Assembly: GCA_018221135.1 (NCBI GenBank)
Contig: JAAOYB010000032.1
Coordinates: 1-33,469 of the forward strand
Length of the DNA: 33,469 bases
Source of the DNA: Candidatus Woesearchaeota archaeon
GTDB taxonomy: Archaea; Nanobdellota; Nanobdellia; Woesearchaeales; BM511
Direction: 5' to 3'
In this document: one piece after another, positions 23,501-32,700 of the stretch
How positions within the stretch are numbered: the stretch's first letter is position 1
Layout: every line of letters begins with the position of its first letter
Notes under the pieces: generated by a model
Told to the model about the DNA's origin: nothing
What the model saw: the letters and a program-made list of their open reading frames with translations, nothing else
Databases searched by the model: none
Translations under genes and position numbers: made by a program

Positions 23501-23768
23501 CTTGCCTTTCAGTCAAGTACTAAACGCGTTTAGTAATCTCATAAGATTATTCGCTGATAACCCCTTAAGCGCGCTTGGAGGAGTATTAACCGTTGCTTGT
23601 AGTGGTTGGTTTGGCATGCCTGGTTGGCTTGAGAGTACTTGTATTAATGTTAACATGGTCACTGACGCAATTGATACCGTTAGAGGAATAGGTGACTTTT
23701 TTGATTACTTAAAAGGTGATAGGCCTGACCCGGCAAGGGATTATTGTGAGGAAATAGGAGTAAATTAG
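20580..23768 (+). CDS. Giant secreted Ig-domain protein with Cys-rich helical C-terminus (copy 1)
   Basis: 1062 residues. A lysine-rich start and a hydrophobic signal (LLMIFLIITIPFISASALA) direct export; ATG 20583 is an equally good start. At least four Ig-like beta domains follow, their boundaries marked by DNTAP (126), DDDAP (231), DNNKP (369) and DSIAP (484), in the style of bacterial Ig-like domains that read DxxAP. After about residue 600 the protein changes to a helical domain with hydrophobic helices and many cysteines: C850-x4-C855, FLCIPG, NIDCQYVYC, C940-LETEVSENG, YACDARKAYAKC and FVYGQVF. This domain recurs in the protein at 29760. A run of eleven A residues lies in codons 4-8. 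It overlaps the preceding gene by four bases and abuts the next. A surface-exposed adhesive or structural role is inferred. Confidence 0.85.
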   Translation: MMFTKKKRALLMIFLIITIPFISASALAELNIIYAGGEGASDGYIGSEDRLVINVTATQSVIKFPEAPNTPYIGVLNPSTGLYSFNLVDGEETSYYEESFEFELVGYDTSNNPVVGSSDTARVVVDNTAPVVSFSVEQSISDKKPYITITSAQDPENLYGECSGVRSIKVVSSSQVIQTLDVETSFGNCQEIASFTRELSLASSGTYRLSVLIEDNTGNTYETQAQRFDYDDDAPIATSSLFEMYYHGTKRPVSALSTRNVVDILVDVYFRIRDPNLDVSSVEADLRSLNANTFTDMPYSEIPFDCVESGTASVYDCTSAPTTNFPSGLPLSIIASGSGNIVLDATVSASDYFGYSNNDISLSKTIIIDNNKPRAQSIGTGYCKQSTCYVSSDANIIVMRTEGIGTKTLNNRGVTLYVGRLSTNQVLVPYECSGIGGSVWECKYFVSTSSNLNEGESVDVYLTSPSYDDLGNPFEDFSDTVVVDSIAPADVEAKFFSKASNAPYLLEGDNVRVVLTASDATSGVRAATLDFSSVDESKSEVFTTCEEISGSEYECVWNTGLVAWTPGNHDVDFVVEDYAGNKARYTSSLEILVNADYAADFWSFESVTITPSTGVDVVTLPYFPSDYAQVWVSPTLDGDPYARILSVDFLTSTKCVLSEEDQEEFENVLRTAKVFRKTYAYTDGSNLLIEVELIKEQLGIAANEILENEDINQGDNFTLTYTCPLSIVSAKQGRLFPAQNLNLTFSIPVFSSQYMAGHALQKKIDDKKESLRKDKIIDELNDYMEMLQEICGFWNAAVTAYKGINILMGVTATALEAVGITWSIGKGLQAADWGVAIGLDKVAVLMGYLCGFAQCTLWPNFIEKTVIDTGGMETGKRIVFQLMLGYTDEEGLGKLVGELNGGYYETSKKSILYSIIFLCIPGLIYNLKQSRNIDCQYVYCLETEVSENGMQPYACDARKAYAKCLFVYGQVFNSLPFSQVLNAFSNLIRLFADNPLSALGGVLTVACSGWFGMPGWLESTCINVNMVTDAIDTVRGIGDFFDYLKGDRPDPARDYCEEIGVN

Positions 23769-24581
23769 ATGAGTAGTCAGAGTTTCGGAGGAAAAATAAT
23801 AAAAACCGATGATGGTTGGATGACTTTCCTAATCTTAACACTAGTCTTGTTATCGACTAGTTTCTTCACTCTTAATTATTTGAAGATACAAGCTGAGAGT
23901 TACCTTGTTCCTCTACAGGAAGAATTGATTGATGGGGACGATTCTGGTTTTGGTGTTTTTGACATACGAGACGATGATGATAAGCCTCGCGAAGAAACTA
24001 GTAGTGGCGGTTACGTTGAGGCACCAAAAGACTTGAAGACTTTATTAGAAGAGAAGAAAAGAGCGGAATCAGTTAAGAGAGACGAAGATACACGTCCTAG
24101 CTTGGATGATTACGAGACTAGCTTTGAGACCGAAGAGGTTAGTGATGGAGGCGTTCCTATGAGCACCGCCGCCGTTGTTAAAGACGCGTTCTTTGTTGTC
24201 AACCACGCCTTTACTTATGATAACGTTTTTAATCCTGAAGAAGCGTACGACACAACTTTTAGTGAGGGAACAACGATTTACTTATTCGTTGAGATGTACA
24301 ACTTACAAGAAGACCTAAATGGTGATATCGACTTAGCAATTGATTTTTTATTAAAGAATGAGGATAATCGTGTTATCCCTGGTTACGACGCCCAAGACTT
24401 AGTAGTCTACAAAGGAAAACCACCATATAAAGATGGGTATTTCTTGGCTAGGATGAGAATCCCTCTAGGATTAGATTTCAACCCAGGCAAGTACTACACA
24501 GACCTAGTAATACGAGACAAAGTAAGTGGCAAGATAAGAAAAGAAAAATATTTGTTTAGGATAAGACAAGAAACAATATGA
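23769..24581 (+). CDS. Single-pass membrane protein with outer beta-sandwich domain
   Basis: 270 residues. A short N-terminus is followed by one membrane helix (about 17-38, WMTFLILTLVLLSTSFF). A charged linker rich in Asp, Glu and Lys covers about 55-125 (DIRDDDDKPREE, LLEEKKRAES) and is probably disordered or helical. The last 130 residues are a predicted beta sandwich: FFVVNHAFTYDN, TTIYLFVEMYNL, YFLARMRIPLGL, FNPGKYYTDLVIRD and SGKIRKEKY. The pattern of PG-x-Y followed by V-I-x-D and SGK is common in Ig-like accessory domains of secreted archaeal and bacterial proteins. It starts directly after the stop of the giant protein and overlaps the next gene by ATGA, so tight co-translation is likely. 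No catalytic motif is present. Its partner is unknown. Confidence 0.8.
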   Translation: MSSQSFGGKIIKTDDGWMTFLILTLVLLSTSFFTLNYLKIQAESYLVPLQEELIDGDDSGFGVFDIRDDDDKPREETSSGGYVEAPKDLKTLLEEKKRAESVKRDEDTRPSLDDYETSFETEEVSDGGVPMSTAAVVKDAFFVVNHAFTYDNVFNPEEAYDTTFSEGTTIYLFVEMYNLQEDLNGDIDLAIDFLLKNEDNRVIPGYDAQDLVVYKGKPPYKDGYFLARMRIPLGLDFNPGKYYTDLVIRDKVSGKIRKEKYLFRIRQETI

Positions 24582-26932
24582 AGAAAACAAAAAAGATAAT
24601 AACTAATTTATTGATAATAATAATCTTATCACTAGGAGTTTATGGTGCTTCTTATAAGTACGCTTTAAATGGTGATATAATAGTAACTGTTGCTGAAAGA
24701 GAAATAAGATACGACCAAACCAATGTTTTAACTGATGATTGGAAATGGGTATATCAATCCGCGGATAATGAATATTACACTTTTGATGGAACTAGAGTAA
24801 ATAATGATGGAACATTATTTGTACCAACACAAACAGACATGCGGATTGAGAGTCAGATTCTTGGCGTACAAGTTCATGTTAGTGAACAAATACCAACTTA
24901 TGCGGTTAGTCCAAGCGCAGGTGCAGGTATTAGTTACTCTGATTTTGAATCGGACAAAATCGATAATATTCAAGGGGGTTCTGTCATAAGCAAAACAGAC
25001 GATTACATATATTTTGTTCCTGATGGACAAAACTATGCTTATAGGATGGATGTATATCCTGTTGATGATAAGACATACGTATCTTACACAGATAACGAAG
25101 GTAAAACAACATACTTCGAACAACAAAGCACAAGTTATGATATTCTTGCTTCTGATGATATTCTTACAGCAGGGGATTATAGTTATATAATAACAAGTAG
25201 CTCAGATGGTTTGGCTACTGAGATTTATGATCCTAAAACAAAAGAAACTATAAGTTTGTCAGAGTCAAGCATAGAGATTAATGGAATACAAGCTTTCTTA
25301 GTTGAGGATACGTGGGGTGGGGCTCCGATAGCTGTTTGTCCAGATGGAAGTTGTTATACCAATGAACATGGAGTGGTATTAGATTCAGAGGGGAATTACA
25401 TCGCTTATATCGATGAAGGTGTTTTTGGCGGAGATGAAGTGATGCCTGTAGGAAGCGACGGATTAGTTGATGGAAAATATATTCTTACTCCTACTGGTTT
25501 AGTGAGAGTAAGTGGTGAGCCTGTTGGCAATAAGTATTATGATTCTTCAGGAAAACTTATTGGTGTAAAATATGAGGGCAAAGTTTATCCTCTAGTAAAT
25601 GGGTACATGATACCAGACCCTTCAGGAGAAGGATACATTGGATACTATAACGAAGATCAAAACGCAGTCATAACCGAAAAAGACATAAATCAAAATACTA
25701 TTAAGATAGGAAACAAAGAATATCAAAGCATAACATATAATGGAAGAGAAATAGGGGCCATTGTGAACGGGCAAGTATTAAGAAAAGATGGCGACACATA
25801 CGTTGATAGTTCTGGCACTGTAAAAGCTGCTAAGATAGGTAATGAGTTCGGAATAGTTGATGGGCGCGGAGTAGTGAGAGGAGAAGATGATAAACCCTTA
25901 GCAATAGTTCAATACGAATGCGAGAACTGCGATGACGACGACCCCACTAATGATAACCTACAAGCTAACTTAGAAACAGGTAGTGATGCTTTAACTGTTA
26001 GTAATCGTTTTTTGAGTGAGTGGGGGAGCCAAGCAGCTATTAGGCGTTACCAGTTAGAAAGAGAGCAACAAGATCAGACTTGGGGTTTGTTTAACTTAAT
26101 GGCTGAGACTGTCCAAACCGCTAGGACTCTAGGGAGTTTAGGAGCCGCTTTTGGATGGGGAGATCAAGAAGACCCCTGGCTTGAAGGAGTAAGCGAACTA
26201 GCTGATGTTTTCAGCCCAGACGCGTGGGCAGAGAGCGAATGCGACTACCCATTCGATTACCAAACCCCGACAAATGTGTTAATAACAGGCGATGACGACG
26301 CAGCGTTAGTAATAGAAGGAAAAAGAACCAACCACTCAAACTACGTTACTTGCGAGGACATAACAGGCGCGGATAACGACACCATGTGCGAAGAAGCCTT
26401 CGAAGCGTTTGGCAAAAGCGAAGACGTGAAATGCTCAGACGGCCTATGCGTAGACAAAACCAACACTAATTGGGATGTACCAGTAGAAGCACAATACTAC
26501 ATCTATATCATAGAACTAATAATCAGCGCGCAAGACGACATATACTACTCAGACGAAAACGACGACTTAGAATTCAAACTAATGCTAAGACCACGAAGCA
26601 CGAGGCTTGACTTAAACAGAGACGGAGTAAGAAACGACTCAGACACCATAAAAGTCAAGAAAGGCGAGACTATAAGATTGATTAACCAAGACCAAATAGC
26701 GTTTTTCCTACCAATAAACGCCACTAATACGTACGACGAAGTATGCGTGGAATTCACACAAAGACCAGATAAACTAGGAGACTTACTAAAAGATTATGGA
26801 GGAAGCAGTAAGAACTTGTTTTGCACAAACTTCGTCATAGACAGAGAAATCAACCCAGACAACAATAATAACTTATTACTCTACGAAATAGGAGGGATCT
26901 CAATACCAGTAACGGTGATGGTATTAATATGA
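24578..26932 (+). CDS. Secreted repeat protein of 784 residues, two-part composition
   Basis: A lysine-rich start and hydrophobic segment (IITNLLIIIILSLGVYGAS) give a signal peptide. Residues to about 445 are beta-hairpin repeats rich in Tyr, Gly, Asp and Ser: GNKYYDSSGKLIGVKYEG, DTYVDSSGTVKAAKIG and VVLDSEGNYIAYIDEG share a (Y/V)DS-x-G-x(3-5) core. The second half (about 450-784) is helical then beta-rich, with Trp-rich WGLFNLMAETVQ and WGDQEDPWLEG and cysteines (SECDYPF, YVTCED, TMCEEAF, VKCSDGLCVD). It contains LDLNRDGVRNDSD, which resembles a calcium-binding DxNxDG loop, and ends IPVTVMVLI. The first half is visibly more A+T-rich (33% G+C in one counted line, against 52% in a line of the second half), suggesting a fusion. 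ATGA overlaps join it to both neighbours. Function unknown. Confidence 0.82.
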   Translation: MKKTKKIITNLLIIIILSLGVYGASYKYALNGDIIVTVAEREIRYDQTNVLTDDWKWVYQSADNEYYTFDGTRVNNDGTLFVPTQTDMRIESQILGVQVHVSEQIPTYAVSPSAGAGISYSDFESDKIDNIQGGSVISKTDDYIYFVPDGQNYAYRMDVYPVDDKTYVSYTDNEGKTTYFEQQSTSYDILASDDILTAGDYSYIITSSSDGLATEIYDPKTKETISLSESSIEINGIQAFLVEDTWGGAPIAVCPDGSCYTNEHGVVLDSEGNYIAYIDEGVFGGDEVMPVGSDGLVDGKYILTPTGLVRVSGEPVGNKYYDSSGKLIGVKYEGKVYPLVNGYMIPDPSGEGYIGYYNEDQNAVITEKDINQNTIKIGNKEYQSITYNGREIGAIVNGQVLRKDGDTYVDSSGTVKAAKIGNEFGIVDGRGVVRGEDDKPLAIVQYECENCDDDDPTNDNLQANLETGSDALTVSNRFLSEWGSQAAIRRYQLEREQQDQTWGLFNLMAETVQTARTLGSLGAAFGWGDQEDPWLEGVSELADVFSPDAWAESECDYPFDYQTPTNVLITGDDDAALVIEGKRTNHSNYVTCEDITGADNDTMCEEAFEAFGKSEDVKCSDGLCVDKTNTNWDVPVEAQYYIYIIELIISAQDDIYYSDENDDLEFKLMLRPRSTRLDLNRDGVRNDSDTIKVKKGETIRLINQDQIAFFLPINATNTYDEVCVEFTQRPDKLGDLLKDYGGSSKNLFCTNFVIDREINPDNNNNLLLYEIGGISIPVTVMVLI

Positions 26933-27720
26933 AACTATTCAAAAACAAAAAGAAGAAATCTTTTTTTGGCTTTGACAAAAAAAAGTTTTTGCAAGTCTTA
27001 CTAATAGATTTCGGCAGCTTAGTAATCTTAGTGTTGTTTTTGTTATTAATGCTTAGTATCTTCTCAGCTTTTATTCCAACACAAGGAATAAGCCCTGATG
27101 ATTTCAATTTGAAAAGCACAGATGAATTACTAGATTATAAGAATAGTCTTCGAATATATGGCTTCGCGTTTTTTACAAGTATAATAACGATGTTGTTAGG
27201 CTCGGTATTCTTGTACAACGCTTCAAGAAAACTATTATGGGAGAAGATAGTAAATGATAAGTACAGTTTTAAGGGTTTTTGGAAGTACTTCGCATACAAC
27301 ACGACATTAACGATGACTCTCTCATTAATAGCTGGGCTGATTTATTTATTAATCAATCTTTTTTTTGGGTTGATAACATACCTTACTAGCAGCATCCCAT
27401 TCTTAGTAATGGAGTTCCTACAAAAAATCATACCAATAACAATATTATTCTACGCTGTGATGGCGTATTCATACTTGCTCAACGCTTACTACTTTGAAAA
27501 CAAAACCAAAATAAAAAAAGCAATAAAGAAAACAAAGGAGTACAACATAAAAAAATTAATTATGCCCTCACTATTAGTTTTGCTGATTAATTACGTCTTA
27601 ACCTACGCTAATTACTACGTCACTGGAAGTAATGAGTTAGTGTTTAGCATAAGTTCACTACTAATATTTTCGGTGCAGATTAGCTTGTACAAAATAGTTG
27701 TGTATGAGAACACAAAATAA
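26929..27720 (+). CDS. Six-TM membrane protein of unknown function
   Basis: 263 residues with a basic N-terminus (KNKKKKSFFGFDKKK) and six predicted helices near 24-50, 78-99, 123-147, 164-187, 208-226 and 234-256. The first loop (FIPTQGISPDDFNLKSTDELLDYKN) faces outward if the N-terminus is inside. A basic, helical loop between helices 4 and 5 (NKTKIKKAIKKTKEYNIKK) would be cytoplasmic. No motif of known transporters, peptidases or export channels is seen. It overlaps the 784-residue protein by ATGA and is followed by a 50-base gap with a weak TATA-like box, so it closes the middle group of the operon. It could assemble or export its neighbours, but that is inferred from position only. Confidence 0.8.
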   Translation: MKLFKNKKKKSFFGFDKKKFLQVLLIDFGSLVILVLFLLLMLSIFSAFIPTQGISPDDFNLKSTDELLDYKNSLRIYGFAFFTSIITMLLGSVFLYNASRKLLWEKIVNDKYSFKGFWKYFAYNTTLTMTLSLIAGLIYLLINLFFGLITYLTSSIPFLVMEFLQKIIPITILFYAVMAYSYLLNAYYFENKTKIKKAIKKTKEYNIKKLIMPSLLVLLINYVLTYANYYVTGSNELVFSISSLLIFSVQISLYKIVVYENTK

Positions 27721-27726
27721 GAAAAG

Positions 27727-27734
27727 TATAAAAA
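27727..27734 (+). promoter_or_regulatory. Possible internal promoter before the second pilin-like gene
   Basis: TATAAAAA lies 36 bases before the ATG at 27771, in the only gap above 10 bases within the operon. The gap is purine-rich and may carry a second transcription start for the second module. The evidence is pattern only. Confidence 0.3.
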
Positions 27735-27770
27735 CCAAAGAAAACCAAAAGAAAAAGAGAATAAGAAAAA

Positions 27771-29753
27771 ATGTTTGTTAAAAAGAGGAAGGCACAAGTA
27801 ACGCTTTTTATAATCATAGGGATGGTCCTACTAATTAGTGTCTTAATCTATTTTGGTATAGAAGGAAAACTTTCCTATTTCGACCCCGAAGCGATTATCG
27901 CACCGGATAAAACAGCGGTTAAGAACTATGTTGAGGCGTGTCTGAGGCAAACCGCTCAAGAAGCAGTTACCTTAGTAGCGTTTCAAGGAGGCTACGCGAA
28001 ACTAACAGATCGCTTCGAGCCGCACCAAGGAGGAAACTACCAAGAATTCGTTGGTGGAGGCTTCAAAATACCTTATTGGCACAGCAACGGAATAGACTTC
28101 ACACCCACAAGAGAATTACTAGGCAAAAACATCGCGTTGTACATTGACAGCAGATTAAACGCGTGTTTACAAGACTTAGAACCTTTAAGAGCAGTATATG
28201 ATGTTAACGCGACAAAACCACCAAAGAGCAGTGTTAGTATAGGGAGGGGGAGGATAACAGTAGACTTAGACTACCCAGTGCTTCTTCGAACACTCAAAAA
28301 AAGAGGGGATACACTCGTTAATGATTACAGAACCAGTGTTAACAGCCAAATATTCGAAGCGTACGACCTAGCAAAACTCATCAGGGATGACTACATAGAA
28401 AACAACAGGTTATACAATTTTACCATGGAGATAATAGCTGGGAGCGAACTCCCATATAAAGGTTACGAGTTCAACTGTCATGATAGGACTTGGAGCATGA
28501 CTGAGTTAGAACAAGAATTTAACTCATTAACAAACGCTAATCTAAGATTCATAAAATACGTTAACACTAGAAACGCCGAGTTCGAAACAGAGTACCCTGC
28601 TTGTGCAGAGCCCGGAGTATGTGATTATACCAGAAGCGAATATTATGATAAGCGTTACTTACTAGATGTCGGAGCAGATGATAAACACAAACGCTTTAGT
28701 GTTAGTATCACTCCTTTTAGTACTACTCGTTTTGAGGTTTTCCCAAACACGGGAGGTTTTGTTAAAAGCTTAGACATACAATTACCTGTTGTTGGGAACT
28801 TAATAGATCCTTGCGTTAACTTATTCAATCACTTCTACACAGTGGACTACGCGGTTAAGTACAGCATCACAGATGAGGATGGGCTGCGGTTTAACTTCAT
28901 ACTACCTGTTAATGTGTTGTACAACGACCAAAAAACGACGTTTAGCTTATACAACCCTTATTTTGATGATGACATATTATATTATATGAACAACACTCTT
29001 AGCGTCACAAATTATTGTCAAGGCGCAGAGCACGAAGTAGTAGTCGTAGTAGAAGACAAGGTGAGTGGCAAAGGAATACTAAACGCGAGTCTTTATTACG
29101 AGTGCATAAGTTTTAGGTGCGCAGTAGGACAAACAGACTATATACGAACCAGGCATGGAATAGTGATTAGTAGGACTACCTTACTTCGAGGGATGTTCCC
29201 AGAGTGCATTAATGGAAACTTAATAGTAGACGCAGAGAATTACATCCCAAGAAACGATATAGTCCTAACACCTAGAGAACAATTAGACTCTTTGTTGGTA
29301 CAACTAAAACCAATCGTTGAAGTCCCCGTGAGTTTTGAGAGTGTTAGTTATAACGCTCAAGGCGTAGCAAGCATCACTGACTACTTAGACGAAGACAGCT
29401 ACATCATAGTATTTGTTACAAACGACGATATTCCACACAGCGAAGCATCAACTTTTGTTCCAGGCCAAGGCATGTCCTTGTCTGATTTTAAGATAAGAAT
29501 CCCTCTTAATGACTCATACGAAAACAATATAACAATAGATGTCAAAGTAATAGACGAAGCGACGTCGATAAGCACCGCTGGGTATTATTACAAAGGAACC
29601 TTTGATGGCCGTAGTCTTAGCATAGCAGAGAACATAGAATTAGTCTTAATAACCCAGAGGCCTCAGCCGACCACGCAAGACGCGATGATTGACATGTACA
29701 AAGACGTAGTATTTGAGTACTCAGACCGCTTCAGGCCAAAAATAAACTACTAA
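27771..29753 (+). CDS. Large pilin-like surface protein B (paralogue of the 18439 gene)
   Basis: 660 residues starting VKKRKAQVTLFIIIGMVLLIS: a basic leader, AQVT, then one membrane helix (about 12-32). The order of features follows protein A: VKNYVEACLRQTAQEAVTL and FQGGYAKL, KIPYWHS, LNACLQDLEPL, a central part with paired cysteines (YPACAEPGVCDY), the YAVKYSITDEDGLRFNF strand pair (cf. YDFSYDVSFPVLIKISDE), then NYCQGAEHEVVVVVED with YYECISFRCAVGQ. It ends with beta domains (VPVSFESVSYN, NNITIDVKVID). Identity to protein A is low but the landmarks are collinear, so they are ancient duplicates. Like A, it is followed directly (six bases) by a giant Ig/Cys-rich protein. It is probably membrane-tethered by the N-terminal helix and exposed outside; its role is unknown. 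Confidence 0.82.
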   Translation: MFVKKRKAQVTLFIIIGMVLLISVLIYFGIEGKLSYFDPEAIIAPDKTAVKNYVEACLRQTAQEAVTLVAFQGGYAKLTDRFEPHQGGNYQEFVGGGFKIPYWHSNGIDFTPTRELLGKNIALYIDSRLNACLQDLEPLRAVYDVNATKPPKSSVSIGRGRITVDLDYPVLLRTLKKRGDTLVNDYRTSVNSQIFEAYDLAKLIRDDYIENNRLYNFTMEIIAGSELPYKGYEFNCHDRTWSMTELEQEFNSLTNANLRFIKYVNTRNAEFETEYPACAEPGVCDYTRSEYYDKRYLLDVGADDKHKRFSVSITPFSTTRFEVFPNTGGFVKSLDIQLPVVGNLIDPCVNLFNHFYTVDYAVKYSITDEDGLRFNFILPVNVLYNDQKTTFSLYNPYFDDDILYYMNNTLSVTNYCQGAEHEVVVVVEDKVSGKGILNASLYYECISFRCAVGQTDYIRTRHGIVISRTTLLRGMFPECINGNLIVDAENYIPRNDIVLTPREQLDSLLVQLKPIVEVPVSFESVSYNAQGVASITDYLDEDSYIIVFVTNDDIPHSEASTFVPGQGMSLSDFKIRIPLNDSYENNITIDVKVIDEATSISTAGYYYKGTFDGRSLSIAENIELVLITQRPQPTTQDAMIDMYKDVVFEYSDRFRPKINY

Positions 29754-29759
29754 AAGAAA

Positions 29760-32700
29760 ATGAATAAGAAAACAGCGCTACCAATTTTTGTAATTCTTTT
29801 ATTAGTTAGTTTCGTCTCCGCAGACATAAATAATCCCAACATAAACGTGGGTGTTAACTACGCTGAGATTAACTGGACTAGTACGTCTCTTGAAGCGGGT
29901 CAAGTTTTCTGGGGCGAAGTAATCCCAAGCAACACAGAACAAGAAACCACGCCGACGTTAGCGCACTCAGTCAGGATTAATAACTTGGATCCCTCCACCA
30001 CTTATTTTTATCGGGTTCATAGCGGAACAGATTACTATCCTGGGATTAGCTCATCTAATAATTTCACAACTCTCCAAGCAGGAGTAATTAACCAAAACAG
30101 GATAAGATTAACATTAGACCAAAACCTCGCGGTAACCACTTATTCTAACCAGACCACATACGCTATTAGTGGCACGACAGAAACAGATACTCGAATCAGG
30201 GTTTACAGATACCTTAACGGGTTACCAAACCAAGTAGGCATGACATTGCCTGGTGGAAGCGTTGTTTATCGCATAGACACCCCTCTTAGTGGCGAGTTCG
30301 AATTTGAGATAAGCTTAGTTGAGGGCGCCAATGATTTCATGATAGAATTCTTAAACCCAATAACTTATGATCGAGAGCAAAGAAATTTTAGCGTGACCGC
30401 TGATTTCACGGAGCCAAACGCTCAGTTTGTTAGTCTAAGAACTGATTACAGCCAAGAAACCTATAAGTTACTTGGAGTAACTGATACTAACACGACTTTC
30501 GAAGTGTTTGTCGATGGAGCATTCAAGCAAAGAATCACTTTGAACAACCCAACTACTAACACAACAAATTATTTTACTAGTCAAGGATTATTTTTGCCTT
30601 TATCTTATCTTTATTTTAATACTAGTGTTAACGTAGGCGTTGACGGCCTTCATAACCTAAGCTTTGTCTTTACTGACATGGCAGGAAACGTAAACACCGT
30701 AAACATAGATGATATCTTTTTTGATAGCGAAGAGCCCGAAATCATAAATATTAGTATTAGCACGATTACTGATGCGCCTATAAGCGCTGAATTATGGACG
30801 CCTTTCAACCCAGTAACGATAAGAGGATACGTAAGTGATAACAGCAATAGTAAACTAACTGTTATTATCAAAAACGCTTTTAACAATAGTCGTTTCAGCT
30901 TCGATGACGAATTAGAAGAAAACGATCAAGGAGGCTTTGACCACTCATTATTCACACAAGTCCCTGGTATGTGGAGCACCTTGCTAGGTGAGGATGGGGA
31001 TGTCATAACACTAAACGGTAACGGCTGGTTCGAGCTTGACTTGTACTTGATGGCACCAAACATCCTAGACGAACCACCAGAGACCAAAAAAGATAACAAC
31101 GTCTTTTTCAGAGTGGTAGACCAAGCAGGAAACATCGAAGATGACTACGAGACCATAACGTATGAGCCTACAAGCACGGTTTGGGGTATTAACACCCAAG
31201 AAACAGATCCTAACGAGATATACAGTAGTTGGTTAATCCACGCGGATTACCCAGCTCAGTTAATGTTTGAATTAGTCTTTCACGAAAGCGTAAACTTCGA
31301 AGATATAGAATTATTAAACATCAATTTCTTACCATTAGATGATGGGTACGACCAAATAACTAAAGAGTTAAGAATAAGAATGGATGACGCCCAAGCTAAT
31401 CTTATAAGAAACGATGACTTGCCAGGCTACTTGGTCATATTGCCTTTTGAACTCGCGCAGAACAGAGATGCAAACGAGTTATTGTATGAGAAGGATAGTA
31501 TGCAGTTCAACATAAAACTTGAAATCGATTATAGTTATAAAAAAGAGGGGCAGCCAAAACAAACCCAGTACGTCCAAGCAGTTTTCAGTCCTCAGACACC
31601 TTATGATTTTAGCAAGTTCTTAACACCAGAAATCGTAAGAAACACATTAATACCTACTTTTACTGACGCGAGGGATTTTGTTGGTAAACTAAGCAATTTC
31701 ACTTATGATAATATAATCAAGCCAGGCCTCCCGATTTGTGTTGTTTTAATGGCGTACAACGCGGTTAAGAACTATGTCAACCCGCTTGAGACTTTCACTG
31801 CGAGTACTAATGATCCGGCGTTGAAGCTTATGAAAGTTGTTTGCGACAGAATTTTTTGTCCGGTGGTCCCGCCAAAAGGACCAAATGATGATAGCGTCCT
31901 TGGTTATAGTCCTAATGTTGGCAGTCAGTTTAATGACTTAGGCGTTTATCGCGAGGGCGGTTTTCTTAATAGGCGTGAGACTCCGTGCAACCCTACCGTC
32001 GTGAATTTTGGAAACACAGTTAACCCTATACAATCAGCTCTTATGACCACGCAACAAGTAGGCGTCTACACAGTTAATAGCTTAGCAACAGGTCTTAGCA
32101 CTAAGAGGTGTTATAGTAATAGTTACCCGTTCTACGATGACCTTAAGTGTTTGTTTAATAAGGGCGGAGGAGACACTGATAAGAACCCGATGCGCGACTT
32201 AGTAGATAGTGTTCAGTGCGGATGTGCTGGTGGGTTCTACTTACAAACTCAGCGCATAGTTAGGCACTTAGACGAAGTCCTGGACTGCTTAGAGAAGTTG
32301 GAGAACGGAGATGTCGACGCAGGGTATTGCGAGGCAATCCTTGCTACTAGTGCTTGCGAATTATTTCAGTACGTATTCGAAAAAATAATTGAGAAAAGAT
32401 ATGATACCAAGATGTACAGTACTCGAGACGCTGTTGGGAAACTAACTCTTAGCGAGATGAAAAACAGTTACGGCGACGCCATAACAAGAGTTACCGCGGG
32501 TGAGTTCACCGCCGCTAGCATAGTCCATAAGAGTTGCATGCTTGCTTTAGGTATGGATATCAGCGATTTCAATGCTTTATTAGATAACGCTATCGGCGCG
32601 CAAGACGTAGAGCCAAAAGTTGGGCCTGTCGTCGTGCAAAGCCACCTTAATAGCGTCAACGAAGCTGACAGGACGCTTCAAATCCAGTACAAGTACACTC

